A stretch of 64,000 nucleotides of DNA from Acidimicrobiales bacterium (GTDB lineage: Bacteria; Actinomycetota; Acidimicrobiia; Acidimicrobiales; AC-14): positions 1-64,000 of the forward strand of contig JAODBK010000001.1 in NCBI GenBank assembly GCA_025463925.1, in the 5' to 3' direction. Shown one piece after another: positions 51,259 through 59,456 of this stretch. Each line of letters opens with the position of its first letter. Position 1 is the first letter of the stretch. The notes below the pieces were generated by a model. It did no database searches. It was not told where the DNA came from and saw only the letters and a program-made list of their open reading frames with translations. The position numbers were made by a program, and so were the translations under genes.

Positions 51259-51299
51259 CCCGTCATGCTAAATGACGGTCCCCCGCCGACGACGAATCG

Positions 51300-52208
51300 T
51301 CAGCGGCCGCCGGTGGCGAACCGGTCGCCGGCGAGCGGCCTTCGCCGGGCGGCGAGCGCGCCCCGCACCACGCCGGCGACCTGCACGGCGTTGGCGGCGG
51401 CCGGCATGACATGGCCGTGGCGCGCCTCGACCAGCGCCGCCCGCGCGCCCCGCCACCACAGCCGCTCGCGGAGGAGCCGGCGACCGGCTTCCGGGTCGAT
51501 CCGTGCCGCCTTCGCGGCGAACGCCCCGCTGCCGATGCCGTAGCCATGGCGGACACGGAGCCACTGGCTGGTGGCGCGGTGCTGCTCGTGGCGCACCACG
51601 ATCGCCGGGTCGTACACGCCGTCCCATCCGCGGCGAAGGGCGCGCCAGACGGCGTCGTGATCCTCGGCGGCGCGGAACACCGCGCCGGCGCCGAGGAGCT
51701 CGTCGAACCCGCCGATGTCGGCGAGCGCGGCGCGCCGGAAGGCCATGTTGGCGCCGTGGCCGACGTCGACCGGATCGGCCGGGCCGGGCGCGCCGAACCG
51801 CCGCCGCTCGCCGGCGTCGCGCACCGAGAGGCGCGGGCCGTCGTCCTGCACCGGGAGGACCCGACCGAACGCGAAGCCGATGGCCCGGTCGTCGCCGGCG
51901 TCGAACGCCTGCGCGACCGCGTCGAGCCAGCCGGGCTCGACGCGGCAGTCGTCGTCGGTGAACGCGAGCACCGCGGCACTCGTCGCCCGGACGCCGACGT
52001 TGCGGGCGCGGGCCAGGCCCGGCCGGTCGCAACGCACGGCGCGGAGGCCGGCGTCAGCCGCGGCCGCGAGGGTGCCGACGCCTTTGGACGCCGAGTCGAC
52101 GACGATCGCCTCGTCGCCCGGCCGCAACGCCGCGACCACCGAGGCCAGCGCGTCCCGGAGCAGCGCGGCGCGGTCCCGCGAGCACACCACGACCGCGACG
52201 GGGGGCAC
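51300..52208 (-). CDS. Glycosyltransferase family 2
   Basis: 302 residues starting at GTG 52208. GT-A domain: PVAVVVCSRDRAALLRDALA, IVVDSASKGVGT, RARNVGVRATSAAVLAFTDD then DCRVEPGWL (DXD-like), and VDVGHGANMAFRRAALADIG with GGFDE. AEDHDAVWRALRRG holds the catalytic-base region. It is a paralogue of the tandem GT2 genes at 54201-56073, sharing the YGIGxG block near the C-terminus. First gene of the operon ending at 47602, with 26 bp to the divergent GT2 gene. Confidence 0.88.
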   Translation of the reverse strand: MPPVAVVVCSRDRAALLRDALASVVAALRPGDEAIVVDSASKGVGTLAAAADAGLRAVRCDRPGLARARNVGVRATSAAVLAFTDDDCRVEPGWLDAVAQAFDAGDDRAIGFAFGRVLPVQDDGPRLSVRDAGERRRFGAPGPADPVDVGHGANMAFRRAALADIGGFDELLGAGAVFRAAEDHDAVWRALRRGWDGVYDPAIVVRHEQHRATSQWLRVRHGYGIGSGAFAAKAARIDPEAGRRLLRERLWWRGARAALVEARHGHVMPAAANAVQVAGVVRGALAARRRPLAGDRFATGGR

Positions 52209-52234
52209 GGCCGTATCATGACCCGACCCGGTCG

Positions 52235-53152
52235 ATGAGCCCCGTACTCTCAGTCGTCATCCCCACGCGCGACCGCGAGCGCCGGCTGGCCCGGGCGCTG
52301 GCCTCAGTGCAGGGCCAGACGATCACCGACATCGAGATCCTCGTCGTCGACGACGCCTCCACCGACGACACCGCGGCACTGCTCGCCCGCGAGGCCGCGG
52401 CCGACCCGCGGATCCGCGTCATCACCAACGCGGTCTCGGTCGGCGGCGCCGCGGCCCGCAACCGCGCACTGGCGGTCGCGTCCGGCGAGCACCTGGGCTT
52501 CTGCGACGACGACGACGAGTGGCTGCCCAGCAAAGCCGAGCGCCAGCTGGCCCACCTCGCCGAGCATCCGGCGTTGGGGCTCGTCGGCTGCTGGTCGGAG
52601 CTGGTGGACGCCCGCGCCGGCGACGAGCCGGTCGCGTACCGCGGCCCGGTCGACATCGACCACGCCGACCTCCTCTGGGACAACTTCATCGGGAGCGCGT
52701 CGTTCGCGATCGTGCGCCGGTCGGCGTTGGGACCGGGCGAACCCTTCCGCTTCGACGAGCGCTTCCGGGCGTTCCAGGACTGGGAGCTGTGGCTGCGGAT
52801 CTCGGAGCACTGCCCGGTCGCGGTGCTGCCCGAGCCGCTGTGCCGGTACCACGCCCACGAGGATGCGCGCATCACCCGTTCACCCGACGCGGTGCTGGCG
52901 GCGCGGCGGTTGCTCGTCGCGCGGCACGCCGCCGAGATGCCAGCCACGGTGCGGGCGTACCACCGGGCCCGGCTGGCCCTCGACGATCCGACCCGCGGGC
53001 CGGTCGACCGGGTGCGGGTGTTGGCGTCGACGACACCGCGGGTGCTGTGGCTGCTGGCCGCGGCCTCGATCGTCGGGCGCAGCGGCTGGCACCGGGACGA
53101 TCCCGCCGCCGGGTCCGCCCGGCTGCACCGCGCGGTCCACGGTCGCCGATGA
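52235..53152 (+). CDS. Glycosyltransferase family 2
   Basis: 305 residues. GT-A signatures: PVLSVVIPTRDRERRLARAL, QTITDIEILVVDDASTDDTA, AAARNRALAVASGEHLGFCD followed by DDDEWLPSK (extended DXD), and FDERFRAFQDWELWLRISEH (catalytic base region). Its C-terminus ends in GRR, and the last codon and stop overlap the GT4 start (ATGA). It forms a two-gene plus-strand operon with 53149-54204. It acts on the cytoplasmic side; donor not predictable. Confidence 0.9.
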   Translation: MSPVLSVVIPTRDRERRLARALASVQGQTITDIEILVVDDASTDDTAALLAREAAADPRIRVITNAVSVGGAAARNRALAVASGEHLGFCDDDDEWLPSKAERQLAHLAEHPALGLVGCWSELVDARAGDEPVAYRGPVDIDHADLLWDNFIGSASFAIVRRSALGPGEPFRFDERFRAFQDWELWLRISEHCPVAVLPEPLCRYHAHEDARITRSPDAVLAARRLLVARHAAEMPATVRAYHRARLALDDPTRGPVDRVRVLASTTPRVLWLLAAASIVGRSGWHRDDPAAGSARLHRAVHGRR

Positions 53153-54204
53153 AGCTGTCGGTGCTCAGCCGCCACCTGCCCGAGCCCGAGGGCAGCGCGT
53201 CCGGCCGCATGCTGTTGGCGTGGGTCGAGGGAATGGTCTCGTCCGGTCACGAGATCGACGTCACGTCGTGGGGGCCCGAGCCGCCGGCGGCAGCGTTGCC
53301 GGTGTGGTCCACGTGGGCGCCGTTGCCCGGCGTGTCGCGCCTGGTGATGAAGGCGCGCGCGCTCGTCGAGCCGCGCGCCGACGTGAAGCGGCTCGGGTGG
53401 GCGCCACAGCCCGGCGCTCGCGCCGTGGCCGACGACCCGGTGTCGTTCCCGGGCGTCGAACGGTTCCCGGGCGCGGTCACGACGTTCCACTACCTCACCC
53501 GATTCGACGGACGCGCCGGTCGCGGCATCGAAGTACGCGACGTGCAGGACCTGCGCCTCGAACGGCACGCGGCGCGGCGGGCGTCGACGGTGCTCGCGTA
53601 CTCGGACCGCGTGGCCGCCGCGGTCGGGCACGACAGCGTCGTGGTGCCGGCGGCGTTGCGGGTGCCGGCGTCGGCGCGGCCGCCGGTCGACGAGCCCATC
53701 GCCGGCGTGATCGCGCGCTGGGGCTGGCCACCGAACCGGGCGATGCTGCGCCTGCTGCTGGCGGCCTGGCCTTCGGTGCGCGACCGCGTGCCCGGTGCCC
53801 GGCTGCTGCTCGCCGGGCGCGAGCTCGCCGACGATGCCGGAACCGGGCTGCCGGGGGTCGAGGTGGTCGGTGAGGTGCCGGCGGCCGCCGACTTCCTGTC
53901 GCGCCTCGGGCTCATGGCGTTCCCGTGCCCGCCGAGCAGCGGTCCGAAGGTGAAGGTGCTCGAGGCCATGGCCCACGGGGTGCCGGTGCTGACCACCGAA
54001 TGGGGCGTCGAAGGCATCGCGCTCGGGTCGACGTACGGCGGCGGGGTGGCCGAGCCGCACGCCTTCGCGTCGCGGCTCGCCGCGCTGCTGGCGAACCCGG
54101 CCGAACGGGCCCGGCTCGGCGCCGCCGCCCGGGCCGCCGTCTTCGTGCACCACGCTCCGGCCGCGGCCGCGGCCGCTCGGGCCGCGGTGCTCGACCAGCC
54201 CTAA
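53149..54204 (+). CDS. Glycosyltransferase family 4-like
   Basis: 351 residues from the ATG at 53149, set by an ATGA overlap. The N-domain is short and divergent (MKLSVLSRHLPEPEGSASGR, WVEGMVSSGHEIDVTSWGPE). The C-domain has EPIAGVIARWGWPPNRAMLR, GARLLLAGRELADDAGTGLP, then PPSSGPKVKVLEAMAHGVPV with the E of the donor motif. The SGPKVKVLEAMA form (K instead of the first E) is typical of ExoP-like GT4 relatives. Its 3' end overlaps the opposing GT2 gene by 4 bp. Confidence 0.85.
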   Translation: MKLSVLSRHLPEPEGSASGRMLLAWVEGMVSSGHEIDVTSWGPEPPAAALPVWSTWAPLPGVSRLVMKARALVEPRADVKRLGWAPQPGARAVADDPVSFPGVERFPGAVTTFHYLTRFDGRAGRGIEVRDVQDLRLERHAARRASTVLAYSDRVAAAVGHDSVVVPAALRVPASARPPVDEPIAGVIARWGWPPNRAMLRLLLAAWPSVRDRVPGARLLLAGRELADDAGTGLPGVEVVGEVPAAADFLSRLGLMAFPCPPSSGPKVKVLEAMAHGVPVLTTEWGVEGIALGSTYGGGVAEPHAFASRLAALLANPAERARLGAAARAAVFVHHAPAAAAAARAAVLDQP

Positions 54205-55109
54205 CGGGCGCTGAGGTGCCCGTCGCGGACGGGCACCGGTATCGCACGGGCGAAGCCGACGACCGAGCCGGCGACCCGGACGAGCGGCGCCGCGACACCG
54301 AACCGGTAGCCCGCGCGAAGCGCCGGCGGCACCTGCTTCAGGCCCCAGACCCACGCGAAGTCGCGGGCCGCGGCGCGGGCCCGGACGCGGTCGGCGCGAA
54401 CGAGCTTGGCGACACGCGCGCCGGCCCCGATGCCGTACGCCCAGTCGAGGCGGAGCAGCGCGGTGCGGTCGCGCCACTGGTCGTGGAACGCCAGCGCCGC
54501 CGGCTCGTAGCGGCCGGTGAAGCCGGCGGCGAGCAGCCGGTCGAACAGGTCGGCGTCCTCGCACGCTCGGTACCGGCCCCCCGCGCCCAGCGCCTCGTCG
54601 AACCCGCCGACGGCAACGAGCGCGCCCAGGCGTGCGGCCATGTTGGCGCTGTGGCCGAACAGGCCGGTCGCCGACGCATCCAGCACCGCGGCGTCGGGCT
54701 CGTCCTTGATCGCGATCGGGTGCTCCACCGGGCCGGTGCCCGGCGGGGCCTCGACCCGCCCGGTGAAGAACGCCGCGCCATCGTGCTCGGTGGCCGCCGA
54801 CCGCAGCGCGCCGGCCCACGCCGCCGACACGACCACGTCGTCGTCGACGAAGGCCACCAGCCGGTGGGTCGCGGCCCGCCAGCCGGCATTGCGGGCCCGG
54901 CTGGCCCCCGGCTGGTCGCAGCGGAGCGACCGCACGCCGGGACCGGCACCATCGGCGACGCCGAGGACCGCGGGATCCGACGACGCCGAGTCGACGACCA
55001 CGATCTCGTCGTCCGGTCCGACCGACGCCGTCAACGACGCGAGGCACCGCCGGAGCATCGCCGGCCGGTCGCGGGTGGGGACCACGACGGTGATCGGGGT
55101 GTCAGCCAC
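54201..55109 (-). CDS. Glycosyltransferase family 2 (tandem paralogue A)
   Basis: 302 residues from GTG 55109 (GTG 55118 also possible, overlapping the previous stop). GT-A marks: PITVVVPTRDRPAMLRRCLA, IVVVDSASSDPAVL, SRARNAGWRAATHRLVAFVD followed by DDVVVSAAW, FGHSANMAARLGALVAVGGF and YRACEDADLFDRLLAAGF. The LRLDWAYGIGAGARVAKLVR block is nearly identical in the next gene, showing tandem duplication. Last gene of the minus operon starting at the sugar transferase (58657). Confidence 0.9.
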   Translation of the reverse strand: MADTPITVVVPTRDRPAMLRRCLASLTASVGPDDEIVVVDSASSDPAVLGVADGAGPGVRSLRCDQPGASRARNAGWRAATHRLVAFVDDDVVVSAAWAGALRSAATEHDGAAFFTGRVEAPPGTGPVEHPIAIKDEPDAAVLDASATGLFGHSANMAARLGALVAVGGFDEALGAGGRYRACEDADLFDRLLAAGFTGRYEPAALAFHDQWRDRTALLRLDWAYGIGAGARVAKLVRADRVRARAAARDFAWVWGLKQVPPALRAGYRFGVAAPLVRVAGSVVGFARAIPVPVRDGHLSAR

Positions 55110-55110
55110 C

Positions 55111-56073
55111 TCAGCCACGCCGCCGCCGGGCGCGCAAGTGGCCGTCGACGACCGGCGTGGCCAGCGCCGGCAGGAACCCGGCGACGATCCCGCCCAGGTG
55201 CACGAGTGCCAGCACCACGCCGAGCTGATAGCCGTCGCGCAGCGCCCGCGGGATCGGGCGCAGCTTGTTGCGCCACACGATGAGGACGGCGACGGCGCGG
55301 CACCGCCGCCGGTCGGATCGGGCCAGCTTGGCCAGTCGGGCACCGGCGCCGATGCCGTACGCCCAGTCGAGCCGGACCAGGTCGGCGCGTGACCGCCATT
55401 GATCGTGCGAGGCCAGCGCGGCCGGCTCGTACCAACCGATCGCACCGGCGGCGAACGCCCGGTCGAAGAAGTCGCCGTCGTCGCCGGCCCGGAACCGGGC
55501 ACCGGTGCCGAGCAACTCGTCGAATCCGCCGAGGCGCGCCAGCAGGTCGCGATGGGCGCCGAAGTTGGCGCCGTGGCCGATGGTGCCGATGTCGTTCGCC
55601 AGCCGCCGGGGCTCGGGATCGTCGAGCACCGCGACCGGTCGGGCGGCACCGGCCTGGTCGGGCGGCACGCCGACGCGGCCGGTGACGAAGGCGGTTCCGT
55701 CGCGACCGAGAGCCTCGGCCATTGCCGCCGCCCAGCCCGGAGTGACCGTGACGTCGTCGTCGATGTACGCGACGAGGTCGTGCGACGCGGCGCGCCAGCC
55801 GACGTTTCGCGCCCGGCAGAGTCCGGGCTCCTCGGCCCGCACCATCCGCACACCGTGCCGGGCGGCCACCTCGGCCACCGCGGGATCGAGCGACGCCGAA
55901 TCCACCACGAGGATCTCGTCGCCCGGCCGCACCGCGTCGCGCAGCGACGTCAAGCACCGGTCGAGCATCACCGGCCGGTCGCGAGTGCACACGACCACCG
56001 TCACCAAATCGTTCTTTGAACCAGGCGCCACCCCCGGGGTGGCTCCTGGTTCAAAGAACGGGGGCGCGGTCAT
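55111..56073 (-). CDS. Glycosyltransferase family 2 (tandem paralogue B) with repeat inserted after its start
   Basis: 320 residues from ATG 56073, which overlaps the upstream GT4 stop (ATGA). After MTAPP comes FFEPGATPGVAPGSKN, encoded entirely by the palindromic repeat at 56011-56059; family homology starts at LVTVVVCTRDRPVMLDRCLT. Then VVDSASLDPAV, CRARNVGWRAASHDLVAYID then DDVTVTPGW, and HGANFGAHRDLLARLGGFDE. It shares LVRLDWAYGIGAGARLAKLA with the next gene. The repeat adds residues before the first beta-strand and leaves the frame open, so the enzyme is probably still made. A downstream GTG or TTG could also restart translation. Confidence 0.88.
   Translation of the reverse strand: MTAPPFFEPGATPGVAPGSKNDLVTVVVCTRDRPVMLDRCLTSLRDAVRPGDEILVVDSASLDPAVAEVAARHGVRMVRAEEPGLCRARNVGWRAASHDLVAYIDDDVTVTPGWAAAMAEALGRDGTAFVTGRVGVPPDQAGAARPVAVLDDPEPRRLANDIGTIGHGANFGAHRDLLARLGGFDELLGTGARFRAGDDGDFFDRAFAAGAIGWYEPAALASHDQWRSRADLVRLDWAYGIGAGARLAKLARSDRRRCRAVAVLIVWRNKLRPIPRALRDGYQLGVVLALVHLGGIVAGFLPALATPVVDGHLRARRRRG
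56011..56059. repeat. 49-bp palindromic repeat element inserted in a coding region
   Basis: Two 24-bp arms (56011-56034 and 56036-56059), complementary with a single mismatch, surround one C. The left arm starts GTTCTTTGAACCAGGCGCCA. The element lies a few codons inside the GT2 gene. Its translation FFEPGATPGVAPGSKN is the kind of sequence produced by dispersed palindromic repeats in some actinobacterial genomes. No second copy was found in this window. It could form a strong hairpin at the translation start of the GT2 gene. Confidence 0.75.
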
Positions 56074-57164
56074 CGGGCATGGGCGCGAATGGCTTCGTGG
56101 TACGCCGCCTGGTGGGCCGCGACCGCGACCTCGGGGGTGTAGCGGGCCAGCGCGTGGGCTCGAGCAGCTCGGCCGATGGCCGCGGCGCGGGCCGGCTCGT
56201 CGAGCAGCTTGGCCAGCTCGGCGGCCAGCGCGCCGGGGTCGTCGCGAGGCACGACGACGCCACGATCGCCGTCGGTGCCGAGCAGCTCGCGGAACGCCGG
56301 CGAGTCGGTGCCGATCACGGGCCGGCCGGCGAGCATCGCCTCGATCACCACGAGCGGGGCGCCTTCGGTGACGCGGGTAGAGGTGCTGCACACGACCCGG
56401 GCCCGGCGCAGCAGGTCGCACACGCCGTCGGCATCGATCAGCCCGAGGAACGTCACCGCATCGAGATGCCGCGACGCCGCCAGTCGCTCGAGCCGGCGCC
56501 GCTCGGGACCTTCGCCGGCGATCAGCACGCGCGTCGCGGGGTGGGCGGCCGCGATCGACGCGAACGCGTGCACCAGCACGTCGATGCCCTTCTCGGCCGA
56601 CAGCCGCCCGGCGAACACCACGTCGTCGCCCGGCGGCCCGTCGGCCAATGCGTCTCCGTCGGCGAAACCCGGGATCACTCGCACGCGCGGGAACCCGGCC
56701 CGCGCGACCTTCTCGCCGAGCTCGCTCGACACCGCGACGAGGACGTCGAGCCGCCGCCGCGCCACCATCCGATCCAGCACCGCCTTCGCCACCTTGGCCT
56801 GGTGCACGAGGCCATGTCCTTCGCCTTCGGGCCCTTCGTCAGCCCGCACCAGGCGATGGTCGTGCAAGGTCATCACCTGCGCGGCGGCACGCGGCACGCC
56901 GAGCACCGACACCGACAGCTCCCGCAGGACGTTGTGGTGATGCACGACGTCGGGCCGGAAGCGGTCGGCCGCGGCCGCGAGCGACCGCCTGACCCACGGG
57001 TCCCACACGTCGAGCGCCTTGCCGACGCCGCGGTGGCGCGGGCCACCGGCGAAGACCTCGACGCGATCGCCGGCGCGCTCGAGCGCGGTGGCCAACCGAC
57101 CCACGTGGACCTCGGCGCCCGAGCCCGGACCGACCGGCAGGTCGTTGACCATCAAGACGCGCAT
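56070..57164 (-). CDS. Glycosyltransferase family 4
   Basis: 364 residues from ATG 57164 (MRVLMVNDLPVGPGSGAEVH). GT-B marks: SGAEVHVGRLATALERAGDR, VVHHHNVLRELSVSVLG, VIPGFADGDALA, DDVVFAGRLSAEKGIDVLVH, VLIAGEGPERRRLERLA and TSTRVTEGAPLVVIEAMLAG (E-x7-E-like). It follows the second sugar transferase gene by 53 bp and overlaps the next GT2 start. It probably adds the second sugar to the primed lipid carrier. Donor unknown. Confidence 0.92.
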   Translation of the reverse strand: MRVLMVNDLPVGPGSGAEVHVGRLATALERAGDRVEVFAGGPRHRGVGKALDVWDPWVRRSLAAAADRFRPDVVHHHNVLRELSVSVLGVPRAAAQVMTLHDHRLVRADEGPEGEGHGLVHQAKVAKAVLDRMVARRRLDVLVAVSSELGEKVARAGFPRVRVIPGFADGDALADGPPGDDVVFAGRLSAEKGIDVLVHAFASIAAAHPATRVLIAGEGPERRRLERLAASRHLDAVTFLGLIDADGVCDLLRRARVVCSTSTRVTEGAPLVVIEAMLAGRPVIGTDSPAFRELLGTDGDRGVVVPRDDPGALAAELAKLLDEPARAAAIGRAARAHALARYTPEVAVAAHQAAYHEAIRAHAR

Positions 57165-57217
57165 GGAGCCACCGAGGGTACGCCGGGCGTGCCCGCGGTG
57201 ACCGGCGAACGGGCCGG

Positions 57218-58657
57218 CTACCAGGGGCCGTGCCGGTACACGAGCGCCGGCACGGTGCGGAGCAGCAGCCTGATGTCGAGCCAGAGCGACCAGTTCTCGA
57301 TGTAGGCGAGGTCGAGCTTCACCATCTCCTGGTAGGTGAGGCCGTTGCCGCCCGACACCTGCCAGTAGCCGGTGACGCCGGGCAGCGTGCTGTGGCGCCG
57401 GCCGTCCATGGTGCCGAAGTCCTCCGGGTCGACGGCCAAGGGTCGCGGGCCCACGAGGCTCATGTCGCCGCGGATGACATTCAGCAGCTGCGGCAGTTCG
57501 TCGATCGAGTACCGCCGGATGATCCGCCCGATCCGCGTCACCCGCGGATCGTCGACGACCTTGAACAACAGGCCGTCGGTCGCATTGCGGTGGGCGAGGC
57601 CGATGACCTCCCGATCGGCACCGGCGCGCATCGAACGGAACTTCAGCAGGCGGAACGGCTCGCCGCGGAACCCGACGCGGCGCTGCCGGTACAGCGCCGG
57701 TCCACCGTCGCCGAGCTTGATCGCGATGGCGACCACGGCCAGCAGCGGCGCGGTCATCAGGAGGACGAGCGCGGCGACCACGATGTCGAAGACGCGCTTG
57801 CCCGGTTGCACCCGCTCGCGCGTCGCCGGCCTGGCCATCGGCAGCAGCGGCAGCCCACCGATCTGCGAGACGTGACCAGGGCTCAAGAACAACTCGGCGA
57901 GCGGCGGCACGACGGCCACGTCGACGTCGAGCCCGTCGCAGCCCTCGATGCACTCGGCCATGCCGACGTTGAGGTCGCCTTCGGGCGCGATCACCAGTTG
58001 CCGGATGCCGGCCGACCACACCAGCTCGGGCAGATCGGCCAGCGTCGCGCCGATGGCGACGCCGCGGCCGGCGCCGGCGCCGCTGGTGAGCGGCAGCACG
58101 CCGACCGGATCGAGGCCCGCCTCGGGATACTCGCCGAGCTTGCGAACGATGGTGTCCGCCACCGGGCCGGTGCCGACGACCAGCGTCGGGCGGAGCCCGC
58201 GACCGCGGCGGCGGGTGGTGCTGAGCACGGCCCAGGTCAGCGCACGGAGGCCGACCAGCGCGGCCCCGAACGCGATCGCCACGTCGGCGATCCGGCCGGG
58301 CTTGAGCCCGAGGCGTTCGCCCAGGACTGCGACGCCGAGCATCGTCATCGCGAACGGCGCCGCGATCGACGCCGGGTACCAGAGCACGCCCTGCGTCTGC
58401 GTCGTCGACCGAGCCACGTAGCGGCGGCTCACGTACAGGCCGGCGACGACGACGGTGGCGAGCAGGGCGACCCGGGCCGGGCCGACGCCGGTGACCAGGC
58501 CGGCGGCAACGAGCAGCAAGGCGTCGGCGGCGATCGCCACCGCGCTCCGGCCGGACTCGTGGATCTTGTCGACCGCACCGAGCAACCGGTCCGCGCCCGC
58601 CGGCGACGGCGTGACGTCAAGGACCCGGATGTGCTCGTAGCCGATCGTCGTGCTCAC
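57218..58657 (-). CDS. Polyprenyl glycosylphosphotransferase (second EPS initiator)
   Basis: 479 residues. Four N-terminal helices and a Rossmann-like segment (LRPTLVVGTGPVADTIVRKL) lead to the sugar transferase domain (about 275-479). That domain shows KRVFDIVVAALVLLMTAPLL, YRQRRVGFRGEPFRLLKFRS, VDDPRVTRIGRIIRRYSIDE, MSLVGPRPLAVDPEDF and TLPGVTGYWQVSGGNGLTYQ. It starts assembly of a second repeat unit by transferring a sugar-1-phosphate to undecaprenyl phosphate. It is a distant paralogue of the 11530 protein. First gene of the operon running to 54201. Confidence 0.93.
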   Translation of the reverse strand: MSTTIGYEHIRVLDVTPSPAGADRLLGAVDKIHESGRSAVAIAADALLLVAAGLVTGVGPARVALLATVVVAGLYVSRRYVARSTTQTQGVLWYPASIAAPFAMTMLGVAVLGERLGLKPGRIADVAIAFGAALVGLRALTWAVLSTTRRRGRGLRPTLVVGTGPVADTIVRKLGEYPEAGLDPVGVLPLTSGAGAGRGVAIGATLADLPELVWSAGIRQLVIAPEGDLNVGMAECIEGCDGLDVDVAVVPPLAELFLSPGHVSQIGGLPLLPMARPATRERVQPGKRVFDIVVAALVLLMTAPLLAVVAIAIKLGDGGPALYRQRRVGFRGEPFRLLKFRSMRAGADREVIGLAHRNATDGLLFKVVDDPRVTRIGRIIRRYSIDELPQLLNVIRGDMSLVGPRPLAVDPEDFGTMDGRRHSTLPGVTGYWQVSGGNGLTYQEMVKLDLAYIENWSLWLDIRLLLRTVPALVYRHGPW

Positions 58658-58911
58658 GTCCGTCCCAACACCCCCGTGCCCACATTGCCGACTGTTGCCG
58701 TATTCATGCGGCTTCGCCCGAAAAGATTCGACATTGGTGTTCTATGACGCATTTCCGAGTTCCTGCTACCCCGAGGAACGGGCCGCCAGCGGCGGCCGTA
58801 CGGCAGACTTTGGCCACGCCTCCGATGCCGGCCATGAACTCTCATGACGAAAGAGGACTTTTAGGCCGAAAGGGCGAATAACGCGGAAATTCCTTGGGGA
58901 GGGGATGCACC
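58658..58911. promoter_or_regulatory. Divergent intergenic region between sugar transferase and secreted protein
   Basis: 254 bp without a gene and with lower G/C than its surroundings. It holds one hairpin, GGCCGC/GCGGCC (58781-58797), and a strong GGGGAGGGG ribosome site before the plus-strand ATG at 58912. None of the ACCCC/GGGGT palindromes seen at the other EPS promoters is present. Promoter hexamers were not assigned. Confidence 0.35.
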
Positions 58912-59448
58912 ATGAAGCTGAGGCGTGGGCTTCGGAGTCGCCTCGGGCGCACGGTCGTCGCGTGCGTCGCCGTGGCCATCGGTCCGATCGGGCTCGTGGC
59001 TGCCGCGACCCCCACCGCCGCCGACGGCCCGCTCCCGCTCGAGTGCACCGGCGCGGGCAGCGTCAACGTGGCCCAGCCGGCCTCGGGCCCGGCGGCCTGG
59101 GCGATCAGCGGCGCTGGCTTCTGCACCGGCAAGCTCAACCAGTCCTTCACCATGAAGCTGGCCGGCACCGGCACCTCGGACTCGCTCGGCCTGTGCTCGG
59201 CGCAGCCGTTGGTCACCAACCTCAACCTGACGGTCGCGGTGACGATCACCGGCCCGGTCGACGGCTCGGTGCACAACCAGACCCAGAAGTGGTCGCTCCC
59301 GGTGACGACGTTCCCGGTCACTGATCCGTTCGCCATCTCGACCGGCGGATCCCCGATCGGGCTCGGCACCATCTGGACCCGGATCTTCGCCCAGTGCCCC
59401 AACGGCGGCAGCCCGGCGGCGACGTTCGACTGGACGCAGCAGTTCTGA
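58912..59448 (+). CDS. Secreted protein, hypothetical
   Basis: 178 residues from ATG 58912 with a strong GGAGGGG site. The signal peptide RLGRTVVACVAVAIGPIGLV is followed by AAATPTAADG. The mature domain is beta-rich with four cysteines (PLECTGAGSVNV, GAGFCTGKLNQSF, LGLCSAQPLVTN, FAQCPNGGSPAA). It ends AATFDWTQQF. It shows no anchor, so it should be released. Single gene, convergent with the sulfotransferase 9 bp away. The family was not recognised. Confidence 0.75.
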   Translation: MKLRRGLRSRLGRTVVACVAVAIGPIGLVAAATPTAADGPLPLECTGAGSVNVAQPASGPAAWAISGAGFCTGKLNQSFTMKLAGTGTSDSLGLCSAQPLVTNLNLTVAVTITGPVDGSVHNQTQKWSLPVTTFPVTDPFAISTGGSPIGLGTIWTRIFAQCPNGGSPAATFDWTQQF

Positions 59449-59456
59449 GCTGAGCC

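Noticed and set aside
52216-55047. 943-codon minus-strand frame
   Set aside because: It spans several well-supported genes on both strands and has shadow composition. The real minus-strand gene here is the GT2 at 54201-55109.
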